A stretch of DNA of 64,000 bases. It comes from Tricholomella constricta (taxonomy: Eukaryota > Basidiomycota > Agaricomycetes > Agaricales > Lyophyllaceae). Below, piece after piece: positions 10,976-20,750 of this stretch. The stretch covers positions 248,001 through 312,000 of the forward strand of contig JAACJP010000041.1 in the NCBI GenBank assembly GCA_013368375.1, given 5' to 3'. The position numbers were made by a program, and so were the translations under genes. The notes beneath the pieces were generated by a model. The model ran no database searches. It had not been told where the DNA came from and saw nothing but the letters and a program-made list of their open reading frames with translations. Position 1 is the stretch's first letter. Each line of letters starts with the position of its first letter.

Positions 10976-11160
10976 GGTAGTCTTTCCTTCACTCGCTGTT
11001 CTGTAAGCACTGCCTTTCGTACAGGGGATGTCTCTTCCTAGCGCGCGCGCGCGCGTGGAGGCGCGCGCGCCCATAGCATTTCAAAACGGACACCCCCTTG
11101 CCAAACCTTTTCTCTCTCCTTCTTTCTCCTTTCTCTAAATTTTCGAGGCACGCGCAGAAG
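10976..11160 (+). repeat. Ngaro-1 terminal repeat B2
   Basis: Right end of the element. It contains a long alternating GC run near 11042-11070 that is shorter in B1, consistent with slippage. The next base starts the right copy of the 56-bp flank duplication. Confidence 0.85.
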
Positions 11161-11216
11161 TGGTCGAAGCATGAATTAGTTTCTGATAAGTTCAAACAAA
11201 TGGTCACCATGTGGTC
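11161..11216. repeat. 56-bp flank duplication, right copy
   Basis: Identical to 5211-5266. It is followed by unique sequence and then by repeat A of Ngaro-2 from about 11260. Confidence 0.9.
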
Positions 11217-11418
11217 TAGGCCTTTATCAAGATTATCTTGGTGATAAGATCTCACTTTACCGATTGCTAAGGCTACGTAAGCCTGCGCACGTCAGCCTTC
11301 AGCTTAGATAAGGCCGCGCCAACACGAAATAGGCAGTCTCTATTTTTGTATCTTATCCCATTTTGGGACATTTCTCTCTTGCTCGCTCCCCTACTCGCAA
11401 GAAAATTTAGTGATTAGT

Positions 11419-12233
11419 ATGTCCGCTCAGCTGCCTAACGCAGGAATCCCGGGCCCTATCCCGGAGGATTTCGACTTCGATGCCCACCTGGCCCTTCCGG
11501 ATGCTTTGTCCATGCCTGAGATCCCTTTGCAGACTTGGGTTTCGCGTAACGTCGAAGTCGAAAAATACAATAACGACAGTATCTTTAAAACTATCGTCGC
11601 CAAGGAAACCCCGTGTCCTCATCCCTTGAATTTGGATATAGGTCCCCCGTTACGACGAAGTTATGGTCTCACTGATGAGGAGTACCAGGAGTTTGTTGAC
11701 AGTGAGGCCCTCTGCTCAGCGCTCGGCCCTTTACCCGTCGCTTTAGTGCAATATGTTGACGGTGAACGGGCCCGGTTGAAAAAGGAAGCTGAGCTGGACA
11801 GGCTTGCTGAGAAGGAGAGAGCAAAGGACACTGAGACTAAGACTCGATCGAAACTTTTGGGCAGCATGCAGCTCCTCGATCCCGTTAAGCGGGTCCCCGC
11901 TTGTCGTGACCGCGTGAGCATCCCCACCACTTACCTCTTGTGCATTAAGAACAAGATGTGTCCCCCTTTGAATTTCTTCACCAACGAACACATCAAAGCG
12001 GTAAACTATTCGCCCCAGGATGTCCACTTTAAGCTGCTCCGCCCTTGGGCCGATGAGGATTCCTCCGAGAAGGTCCAGCTTCTCGACATGCCCAAAATGA
12101 TTTCACTTTGGGGGTCTGACGACAACCGTACCTGTCTCACCCCCTTCCGTTTCGTCGAGGCCTCGGGCAACCTCCTCGTCACGCTGGATCTCCTTTGCAA
12201 CCCCTTGCCGTCGGTTCTGAGCACTCTGGGTGC
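11419..12233 (+). pseudogene. Ngaro-2 gag-like ORF1, left part
   Basis: Open from the ATG at 11419 (SAQLPNAGIPGPIPEDF, almost as in Ngaro-1) to the insertion of element A at 12234. Joining the flanks across the insertion and one copy of the target duplication keeps the frame. A TAG then occurs at the site of the Ngaro-1 Tyr in SYATEY, near 34398. ORF1 was therefore broken by both a nonsense codon and an insertion. Confidence 0.75.
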
Positions 12234-12743
12234 TGTTAGGGCGACCTCAGTGCAGAGCTTAGTCGTACTGGCAGAGGGGAATCCAATGTTATATTAGGTA
12301 CGATAAGAGAGCGTAAGTAAACCTACCTGGCAGAGGGGAATCCAATGAGAATAGAGTAAAGGATTCCCCCATGTCAGGAGGACGGCTATATACGAGTATG
12401 ATACGTGAGGGCCGGCTCTCTGGGGTGTATGGCACGTAATTGATAACGGGTGGGCAGCGGCGCGTGTATGTACACGTTCCCGACGCTGTCCGATCCTCAT
12501 GGCTCAGGGTGCAGGCACGAGGTCGGGCGACCGACGTCGGGATATCGGGCGTCGGAATCGGGATGTCGGGCGTCGGGATCGGGCGCACGCTGGAAGGGGA
12601 GGTAGCGACAGGAATGTATAAGTATGTACACCGACGCTTGGGTCGGAGCGTTGGGGTCGGGGGCGCGATCGGTCGGGAGCGATTGCACGTGTCGGGGGAC
12701 AGTCGGTGAGCGTCGGAGGGCGTGAACGGGCGTTCTCCTAACA
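12234..12743 (-). repeat. 3' LTR of element A
   Basis: 510 bp. It shares long identical stretches with 33827-34343 and 51250-51743, with scattered substitutions, and has matching TGTTAG and CTAACA termini. It abuts the end of pol, which stops 1 bp inside its border. Confidence 0.9.
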
Positions 12744-15380
12744 TCACCCCCCCTTTTGACTCGCAACGACTTGGTGCGGGGCAGCGGTGGCGAAGACGGC
12801 CGGGGATAACGTGAATATGCCACGAATGTGGCGGGCAGCATCGGGGTTGTCGCGGTGGAACTTGCGTACCAGATCAGGGGCAGCGACATTTTCGCGAGGT
12901 TCCCATGAAGCTTCTTCGTAACTGTAGCCTTTCCACAGGATTTTGTACTGTAGTTTCTTGCGGAAAGTTCGGCTATCAAGGATCTTTTCAACTTCGTAAC
13001 GGGGTTCGTTGTCGATTATGTCGGGGGGAGGAGGGGGATCGGACTGACAACCTTCGATCAGATCAGCGACGGCGGGGATGAGCTTCACGACGTGGAAGAC
13101 TGGGTGGATGCGCTTCATGGACTGAGGCAGCAGGAGTCGGTATGCAAGCGGGCCGACTCGCCTTTGCACGACAAAAGGGCCAAGGTAGCGATGCGACAAC
13201 TTCTTAGACGGTCGGGTCATAGAAATGTCGGTCGCATCCAAGTATACCTTGTCGCCAGGCTGGTAGTCGGGCGTTGGGGTGTGTCGTTGGTTGTAATACC
13301 GCTCCATGTTGTCTTTGGCCTTTGAAAGCGCCGCCTTGGCTTCCTCCTGTGCTTCCTTCATGCGCTCCACGAACTCGTCAGCCGACTCGTTCTTGGAAGC
13401 GCCCCGACGCGGCTCAAAGCCCATGCGTGGATGCCGACCCGTGTTGAGCAGGAAGGGGGTCTGCTGCGTCGCTGAATGTACATGGTTGTTGTAACTGAAT
13501 TCGGCGTCGGGCAAAAGGTCTTCCCAATCGTTCTGGCGCTCATTGCAGAAGACTCGCAAGAACTGTTCCAGTTCCTGGTTGACATGCTCAGTCTGTCCGT
13601 CGGTCTGTGGGTGGTATGCTGTCAAGGCCGACAGCTTGATACCCAGGAGTCTGTACAGTTCGCACGTGAACTCAGCGACGAACTGTGGACCTCGATTGGA
13701 GACGAATGCGTCGGGGAGACCGTGCAGCTTCCAGACGTGGCGATGGTAGAGGTTCGCAGCTCCCAGGGCTGAGCAAGTCGTGTGCGACGCGATGAAGTGC
13801 GCGCGCTTTCCAACCGAATCCACGACATTCATGATCGCGTCGTGGCCGTTGGACTCTGGAAGTTCGGTGATGAAGTCAACCGATACGACATTCCATCGGC
13901 CTTCGGGGATGGGAAGCGGCTGCAGCTGTCCGACGGGGAGTTGGCGGCGAGGTATCGTGCGCAGACACATGTCACAGGTGCTGGTGTACGAACCGATGAA
14001 GCACGACATCTGGGGCCACCAGTAGTTGCGCGACACCAGTTCGAGCGTCTTCCAGCAACCGGGGTGACCAGTGACCTTGGAGTCGTGGTGCTGCTCCACA
14101 ATGCATCGGCGAAGGTCTGGGACGTTCGGGACATAGATCCGTCCACAAAACGTGAGCAGACCGCCTTCCTCTCCCCACTCTCCGAAGCATAGGGAGCGAC
14201 CAGCAATCTTGGAGGCCTTGACCAGTTGCGCCGCTTTCGCGACCGCATCCTCCTGTGCTCCGTCGCGATTGCCCTTGCGGATCGCTTTCAGCACATCGTC
14301 CTCCTCTCCGACCAGCGCAAGACCTTCGGTCGCGCGAACGGCGAAGAACTCGGGCTTGAGCAGCACAATGTCAGCGTTGTCGGCGCTTCCGTCGCCATGG
14401 TCGGAGCGACACGATAACGCGTCAGGTTTGCCCATGCTACGGCCAGGACGGTGGTGGAGGGTGAAGTCGAAGTTAGCGAGGTAGAGCGACCATTGGGCTT
14501 GACGCCGATTGAGTTTCTTCGCGGTAAGAAAGTACTCAAGGTTCTTGTGGTCGGTCCAGATCTCCACCTTGTGCTTTGCGCCTTCTACGAAGTGTTGCCA
14601 TTCCTCCAGAGACCGGATGATTGCCAGCATCTCTTTGTCATGGATCTCGTAGTTCCGCTCGACGGCGTTCAAGCTCTTCGAATAGAACATGACTGGGTGC
14701 CATTTGCCGTCGGACGGCGACTCTTGCGACAGGACCGCGCCTGTTGCGAAGTCAGACGAATCGGCTTCGATGCGGTACGGTCAGTCGTCGTCGGGGAACA
14801 TGAGCACCGGTCGCGACGTGATTGCAGACTTCAGGAGGCTAAAGGCCGACTGCTCCGACTCTCCCCATCGCCAGGCGACGTCCTTACCCGTCAGATCGAA
14901 CAGGGGTCGGGCGTGATGCGAGAAGTCCTGGATGAATCGTCGGTAGAAGTTGGTGAAGCCTAGGAACACTTGTACCTCCTTCTTGTTCTTTGGCGCAGGC
15001 CATTCCGACACTCCCGCAACTTTGACCGGGTCCATCTCCGCTTGCCCTTGCGAAATGATCAGCCCAAGATACTCAATCTTGGTCTGCTCGAATTCGCATT
15101 TCTCGGGCTTTAAGAACAACTGATGTTCGCGGAGTCGGTCCAGTACTAGTCGTGCGACCCGACGGTGTTCCTCTAGAGTCTTGGTGTAAATCAAGATGTT
15201 GTCGAGGTACACGCAAACAACACCTTCGGCGATCAGATCGCGGAAGATATCATTCATCATGGTCTGAAATGTGGTGGGGCTATTCGTGAGGCCGAAGAAC
15301 ATGACGAGCGGCTCGAAGAGGCCGCGGTTCGTCCGAAACGCTGCCTTCCACTCGTCGCCTTCCTTGATCCGGACGTTGTT
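12744..15380 (-). pseudogene. Element A pol, 3' part: reverse transcriptase palm, RNase H, integrase, chromodomain
   Basis: Reading leftward from the insertion at 15380: NNVRIKEGDEWKAAF, MFFGLTNSPTTFQ, and the catalytic box VYLDN instead of YLDD (codon 15198-15200). RNase H and the integrase zinc finger (HHDSK...TCDMC) follow. The integrase core has VDFI, VSNRGPQF (SDR expected, codon 13695-13697) and QTEHVNQE. A chromodomain from EPRYEVEKIL to YEEASWEP, which in this family helps target heterochromatin, is near the C terminus. A TGA at 14781-14783 splits the frame between PDDD and PYRIEADSS, where relatives have Arg. Two of the substitutions remove essential metal ligands, so neither enzyme should work. 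Confidence 0.85.
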
Positions 15381-17084
15381 CAGGTAGGGGCATTACAATG
15401 TAGCGTGTCCTACGGTCCAGCGGGCCCATACATTGTAGCGTACTTGACGGCACCAGCGGGCCCGCTGGAGCGCCAGCGGGGCCCCTACATGTAGCCGTCT
15501 GGCACGGTGCCAGCGGGACCTCTACATGTAGCGTCTGGCACAGTACCAGCGGGCCCGCTGGTGCTGCAGCGGGCCTATATGGTGCTGCGGGGGCAGCAGG
15601 TGGGGGCTAGTGGGGCACTACCCACATCCGCGGACGTCCGCGGGTCGTTGTCTGGGGCACACCCAGGATTGCAGGGGGCCGATACGGTGCTGTGGGGGGG
15701 CAGCAGGGTGGGGGGCTTGCGGGGCACTGCCCATGTCCGCGGACGTCCGCGGGTCGTTGCCTATGGAGCACACCCAGCAATGCTGCAGGCCTATATGATG
15801 CAATAGGGGGCCACAGAGCAGGTGCTGTTACACACCTCCGCGGACTTGCAGCGGAGCACATTACATATAGTATGTCCACACAACATTGAGCTTGCAGGGC
15901 ATTACCCACGTCCGCGGACCCCCACGGGTTGTTGCCTGTGGGGCACACCCAGCACTGCAGCAGGCCTATATGGTGCAGTGGGCCACAAAGCAGCACACCT
16001 CCGCGGACTTGCAGCGGAGCACACTACATATAGTATGTCTGCATGACATTGAGCTTGCAGGGCATTACCCACGTCCGCGGACGTCCGCGGGTCGTTGCCT
16101 GTGGAGCACACCCAGCACTGTAGCAGGCCTATATGATGCAGTAGGGGGCCACAGAGCAGGTGCTGTTACACACCTCCGCGGACTTGCAGCGGAGCACACT
16201 ACATATAGTATGTCTGCATGACATTGAGCTTGCAGAGCATTACCCACGTCCGCGGCGGACCTCCGCGGGTCGTTGCCTGTGGAGCACACCCAGCACTGTA
16301 GCAGGCCTATATGATGCAGTAGGGGGACACAGAGCAGGTGCTGTTACACACCTCCGCGGACTTGCAGCGGAGCACACTACATATAGTATGTCTGCATAAC
16401 ATGGAGCTTGCAGGGCATTACCCACGTCCGTGGACGTCTGCGGGTCGTTGCCTGTGGAGCACACCCAGCACTGCAGCAGGCCTATATGGTGCTGTGGGGG
16501 CCACAGAGCAGCACACCTCCGCGGACTTGCAGCAAAGCACAATACATATAGTATGTCTGCATTACATTGAGCTTGCAGGGCATTACCCACGTCCGCGGAC
16601 ACTACATATAGTATGTCTGCATGACAATGAGCTTGCAGAGCATTACCCACGTCCGCGGACCTCCGCGGGTTGTTGCCTGTGGGGCACACCCAGTACTGCA
16701 GCAGGCCTATATGGTGCAGTGGGCCACAAAGCAGCACATTTCCGCGGACTTGCAGCGGAGCACACTACATATAGTATGTCTGCATGACATTGAGCTTGCA
16801 GGGCATTACCCACGTCCGCGGACGTCCGCGGGTCGTTGCCTGTGGAGCACACCCAGCACTGTAGCAGGCCTATATGATGCAGTAGGGGGCCACAGAGCAG
16901 GTGTTGTTACACACCTCTGTGGACTTGTAGCGGAGCACACTACATATATCATGCTTGCAGCGGAGCACACTATATAGCATGTCCAACATATGAGGCATAA
17001 TGCCGGTGACCTGCTCTGCACTGTGCGATGTAGGCTCCAGTTCAAATACCGACATCACATTACAGAGCAGGTATATGACATTTG
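15381..17084. repeat. Left inverted arm with palindromic tandem units
   Basis: After the terminal repeat come about eight degenerate units of roughly 100-190 bp. Each has a CCGCGGACGTCCGCGG-type palindrome or a decayed form of it, a GTCGTTGCCTGTGGAGCACA segment, GCAGGCCTATATGGTGC, and a CTCCGCGGACTTGCAGCGGA segment ending in ACTACATATAGTATGTC. The right arm (about 29500-31082) carries the same units in reverse orientation. Confidence 0.85.
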
Positions 17085-17089
17085 GCATG

Positions 17090-17310
17090 TGTAACGGGGT
17101 TACAGAATTTGGGGACCTTGTTGTTCACACTAGACGTAAGCTTGACAAGTCTGTCGATTGCTACGTATAGGTGTACAAGGTTGTTTATACTTAATTAATG
17201 TAATGAATTAAATAGGCAACACCAGAAGGTGTTGCCAAACAATAGCGTAATCGTCTCGATAAGATACGATTAGATAACCAAGATTAGATAAGATAGTGGG
17301 CGTCCTTACA
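17090..17310 (-). repeat. 3' LTR of element B
   Basis: 221 bp, TGTAAC to CTTACA on the + strand, indistinguishable by eye from 27844-28064. On the minus strand the polypurine tract ends where this LTR begins. Confidence 0.92.
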
Positions 17311-17667
17311 TACCCCCCTTTAAGATCGCGTGTAGCGATCTTCACCAGGGAGTTGGGCAGAAAAAGGAGAGTAAAAGGAGGGTCTAGGTCCCGGCGACCT
17401 AGACCTATCAAATAATGCAAGAATACGTAGGTATAATACGTATTCTTGACTTAACGAGTAGTGGATGCATTAGCGCCACTGCACGGCCTCAAAGTGCCGT
17501 GCGGCAATGAATGGTGGTGAGGACATCCAACGTTGCATTAATACGCAACCTGCGGATTGCTCCTCGGGAGTCAGGTGGTCTGCACCTGACAATGGCGGTC
17601 GGCCCGGCGGTACGCCCTACGTGTCGAGGTCGGTTCGTTGACGGGGGGATTAAGTTGTCTCCCCGAC

Positions 17668-19743
17668 CTATGACTCCATCACTGTGTCGGGGTCGGTGGT
17701 GTTGTTGTCCACCGGACCCTGGCTGGTGGTAATCACCGCCAGTGATAAAGGCCCTGTAAGGGCCGACACGGGGTCCACTTGGGTTTCGGTAGCTCCAGTT
17801 GGAGCTGCCACGACTGTGGAGGGTGTCGCGGGGGCAGGTATAGCTGCCGCCGGGTCCGCCATTTCGACGTTGATGGACGTCGATCCCGATGAAGCTGGGT
17901 GATGCAGGCCTGGGGGGAGATATTCCCCCACCCGAACACGGAGTCCTCGGAAGTGTGGGTCTTCACCCACAAACATCCATTCCGAACTCACTAGACAGTC
18001 TAGTGATTCGGTCTGGAATTCCACGTGCATCAGTGTTTGGATGCGCGTGATGTTGTCGGTGGTGGGATGGTACCACCCATCCCACTCAGGGATGGCGGGC
18101 GGAACACCCATTTCATCTAGACGACGAACTCGATCGTCGTCAACATTGCGGAACAGGTCCTTATAGGGACCTGAGTTAGAGTAGTTATGGTCCAAATAAT
18201 GTAGACCATAAGTGTAGCTATGGTGTATCCAGCTTACTGGAATACCAATGTTGATAAGGTGTTGCAAGACACCTTGTTCAGTGATCCGCACCTCCGGAGG
18301 GATCACTTGGATGCGAGGTATGGTAACCTCAGGGCCTTCGATCGGTGTGAAAGGCCGATCTGGATTGGCCTCGTTATAGGCAGCCACAGCCTCTGCGTAG
18401 AGGTATGGCCGCGCAGTAATGGTCGCAAAAAGTCGCATGAACCATGACCGCATGCTGTGGGTAGTTGGCGCTAGTACATTCGCCAACAAGTATCCCCAAG
18501 TTCCGCGCCTATGTACGCGGAACCGGTAGTCCATGACGATTCCTCCGTATTGGTTTTTTGAACCAATACGCCCATGGTGAATCATATGTCGGCACCAGTG
18601 CTCGACATCGAGGGCATGGTCGGGGCCTGGCTGAGGCAGGCCAGCGCCTCGTGTAGGCTTGTCCGGCCTATATTCGAATGCCCTCCCAGGCCGCCTAATT
18701 GGCGCGGCCTGCCAAATGGGTGACCGTGTATCGAACGGTCGGTTGACGCTTCTAAATTCATCCATGGCTGCTCGAGCCATGGATCGGTCGCGCAAATGGG
18801 GCGCTACCGAGAGGGAGACTCGCCGGAACTCCCTAAAGAGCATAAAGGCCTCTGCCCGCTCTTCATCCGTCACGCCGGGGCGCCGATCGTTGATCAGTGC
18901 ATACAACTGATCAACTTCACGAGGGTTCATTGGGAACCCGCGTGGTGCGACGGCATATAGCCGTCCCGATGGGGGACGAGAATTGTGTCCCGTCCCCAAC
19001 TCGCTTTCGGACACTCGCGCTGCAGTGCCTAGTGCGTAGGCACGATTCTGGGCGGACGATACATATATCGTCCGCACTAGCATATCCCAAAAGCGGTTGT
19101 CCCTTTCGTGGCGGTCGTTGATGAAGACCACCCCGAGCTCGTCAGGGATCCGCCCCGGCATCTCCTTCTCAGCTTTGCGAGCCATATTCTCGCGATGCTG
19201 CTTTTGCCCGGCAGCCTTCTTCTTGCTGACAGGCTTGTCGTCGTCAGACGACTCGCCCCAGTCCGATTCATCCATAGCCTCGGCATATGGATCCGATGCC
19301 TTCTGTTTGCCTTTGGATGGCGGCGTTGGGGGCTGCACCATCGTACTAGGTGGTGCAGGGGCTGGCGCTGGCAAAGTATATTTGCCAACAGGTTCCTTCT
19401 TCTGAGAACCACGTTCTGGGTTCCGCACCCGGCTTTCTCCCGGGGGCGGTAACGCTCCGGATAGGTTTTGCGGCTTTGCTTCCGCTGACGTCGACGATGT
19501 CGACGCCGTGCGCTCGATTTCTCGAGCAGGTAAGGGGCGCACTTCGCGCGTCCCTTGATCCTCTCGGCGCTCTTCCCGTTGAGAACCATAATCAAGTGGG
19601 CGTTCGTCACGCCACACTTCCTGGTCGGGGTGGCGGTTGTACCGCCGATTCTCCTGTTCCAGGCGTCGTTCCGGACGCCTGGGCTCGCTCCTCTCTTGTC
19701 GTCGCGGCTCGTATGAGGTGCGTTCTTCTCGACGCACCTCCAT
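17668..19743 (-). CDS. Element B ORF5, large protein of unknown function
   Basis: A 691-codon frame downstream of integrase and upstream of the 3' LTR, in the sense orientation of the element. The first 200 residues are Arg/Glu/Pro-rich (ERRLEQENRRYNRHPDQE) with basic stretches. From about residue 200 it becomes a globular-looking domain with many aromatic residues (VEHWCRHMIHHGRIGS, GTWGYLLANVLAPTTHS, WIHHSYTYGLHYLDHNY). No signal peptide, membrane anchor or cleavage site was seen, so an envelope role is not supported. I do not recognise the family. Its preservation in a young element suggests a function for the element. Confidence 0.65.
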   Translation of the reverse strand: MEVRREERTSYEPRRQERSEPRRPERRLEQENRRYNRHPDQEVWRDERPLDYGSQREERREDQGTREVRPLPAREIERTASTSSTSAEAKPQNLSGALPPPGESRVRNPERGSQKKEPVGKYTLPAPAPAPPSTMVQPPTPPSKGKQKASDPYAEAMDESDWGESSDDDKPVSKKKAAGQKQHRENMARKAEKEMPGRIPDELGVVFINDRHERDNRFWDMLVRTIYVSSAQNRAYALGTAARVSESELGTGHNSRPPSGRLYAVAPRGFPMNPREVDQLYALINDRRPGVTDEERAEAFMLFREFRRVSLSVAPHLRDRSMARAAMDEFRSVNRPFDTRSPIWQAAPIRRPGRAFEYRPDKPTRGAGLPQPGPDHALDVEHWCRHMIHHGRIGSKNQYGGIVMDYRFRVHRRGTWGYLLANVLAPTTHSMRSWFMRLFATITARPYLYAEAVAAYNEANPDRPFTPIEGPEVTIPRIQVIPPEVRITEQGVLQHLINIGIPVSWIHHSYTYGLHYLDHNYSNSGPYKDLFRNVDDDRVRRLDEMGVPPAIPEWDGWYHPTTDNITRIQTLMHVEFQTESLDCLVSSEWMFVGEDPHFRGLRVRVGEYLPPGLHHPASSGSTSINVEMADPAAAIPAPATPSTVVAAPTGATETQVDPVSALTGPLSLAVITTSQGPVDNNTTDPDTVMES

Positions 19744-19761
19744 TTGCTGCCTTTTTATGGG

Positions 19762-20622
19762 TCAGGACGATGGTCCCTCCCCGCGATCTGGCGATGCTAC
19801 TGCCGGCCGTTTTCTTGCCAGGCTGAGTTGCTCAGCCATGGCCGCTTCTCTCGCTTTCACGCGTCTCAAATCCGCGCGAACTCCATCGTATGCATCAAGC
19901 AGCTGGGTTATAACCAGCTGCGCCATTCCATCGTCCAAGAAATCACAAAATTCGCGGTGAATACCCGCGTCTTCCAATCGATCCAAGAGAGAAGGAAGGA
20001 GACCATCGTCTGCGAATGGTCTCCTCGAACTTGACGCAGGCGATACTCTGCGATCGTCTGCCATCCTCCGCGAACTCGACGCCGACGACGCTTTGTCGTC
20101 TGCATTCGGTGCAACATGTTGCCGCACCGGTTCGCCGCGCACCACTTGCGCCGGCGGAACATTTGCTTGCAGACAACTTTGGTCGTCTACCTCCATCTTC
20201 TCCGGTTCGTTGTACCGTGTATTGTGCGGTACAGGCTGCATGGGCATTTGGGGGTACCACGTCGGTTGCGGGTACCCCATGAAACCCGCCATTGATGGCA
20301 TCTGTTGGAATGCCAGCCCTGGCGGGTAAAAACCACCCATAGGTGATTGTTGCCCTTGGTGGTGCGGTTGGCTCATATGGCCAACCGTCGGAAATGTTTG
20401 TTGCCCCTGATGGGGCGGTTGGCTCATATGGCCAACCGGAGGATATTGGTATAATTGGGGCTGCGAGCCCATGTAAGTTGGGGGCAGGGGCGCATTTTCC
20501 GCGCGCCCCTGCACTCCCTCCCCACTTGAACTCGGCCCCGAGTTCAAATTTTGCTGGTCGGTGCGGCTGTCGCCGCCCCGAATCGCGTCGTTGCTGGAGG
20601 TTGGTACTTGGCTGGGGTACAT
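19762..20622 (-). CDS. Element B ORF4, Pro/Gln-rich protein of unknown function
   Basis: A 286-codon frame between pol and ORF5. The N-terminal half is Pro/Gln/Met-rich with a repeated VGHMSQPPHQGQQ-like unit. The C-terminal 90 residues look helical (SLLDRLEDAGIHREFCDFL, then a charged stretch that may form a coiled coil). It ends 18 bp before the ORF5 start, so the two may be one protein separated by a frame change, or may be translated in succession. No known domain. Confidence 0.55.
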   Translation of the reverse strand: MYPSQVPTSSNDAIRGGDSRTDQQNLNSGPSSSGEGVQGRAENAPLPPTYMGSQPQLYQYPPVGHMSQPPHQGQQTFPTVGHMSQPHHQGQQSPMGGFYPPGLAFQQMPSMAGFMGYPQPTWYPQMPMQPVPHNTRYNEPEKMEVDDQSCLQANVPPAQVVRGEPVRQHVAPNADDKASSASSSRRMADDRRVSPASSSRRPFADDGLLPSLLDRLEDAGIHREFCDFLDDGMAQLVITQLLDAYDGVRADLRRVKAREAAMAEQLSLARKRPAVASPDRGEGPSS

Positions 20623-20750
20623 GCTGGTTTGTGTTGAGAGGGTTGAAAATCGGTTGCGCGTCTACCGCCAAACATATTTAACCTTCTGTCATAACTTTTG
20701 ATGGTTATGTAATTTTCCTGATCGCCGTGGTCACATGACCGCGCCACATT

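Larger units (their letters stand above)
5265..11160 (+). mobile_element. Ngaro-1: tyrosine-recombinase (DIRS-order, Ngaro-like) retrotransposon
   Basis: The element has split direct repeats in the order A1 (5265-5442), coding region, B1 (10591-10755), A2 (10761-10938), B2 (10976-11160). This is the arrangement of Ngaro and PAT elements rather than of LTR retrotransposons. It encodes a Gag-like protein, a reverse transcriptase with RNase H, and a tyrosine recombinase. No integrase, aspartic protease or DNA adenine methylase domain is visible, which points to Ngaro rather than DIRS or PAT. Such elements are thought to integrate as circular DNA through their recombinase. The structure is complete and most frames are open, but the reverse transcriptase carries an in-frame deletion of its motif A. 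A second, older copy (Ngaro-2) lies immediately downstream in the same orientation. Confidence 0.85.

Noticed and set aside
12289..12747. Frames of 60-150 codons inside the A-family LTRs, also at 33887-34356 and 51305-51754
   Set aside because: They recur with each LTR copy and end at LTR borders. They are LTR sequence, not genes.
15500..17000. Many open frames of 60-165 codons on both strands in the inverted arms, mirrored at 29500-30950
   Set aside because: They read the same short units in several frames and strands (HTSADLQRSTLHIVCLH and its antisense). The open frames follow from the GC-rich palindromic repeats, not from coding.
15600..17000. CRISPR-like appearance of regularly spaced palindromic repeats
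   Set aside because: Repeat units are long, irregular and degenerate, the intervals are not unique spacers, and the genome is fungal. The units are part of transposon arms.
17668..19743. Envelope protein in element B
   Set aside because: The position fits, but no signal peptide, transmembrane segment, cysteine pattern or cleavage site is visible.
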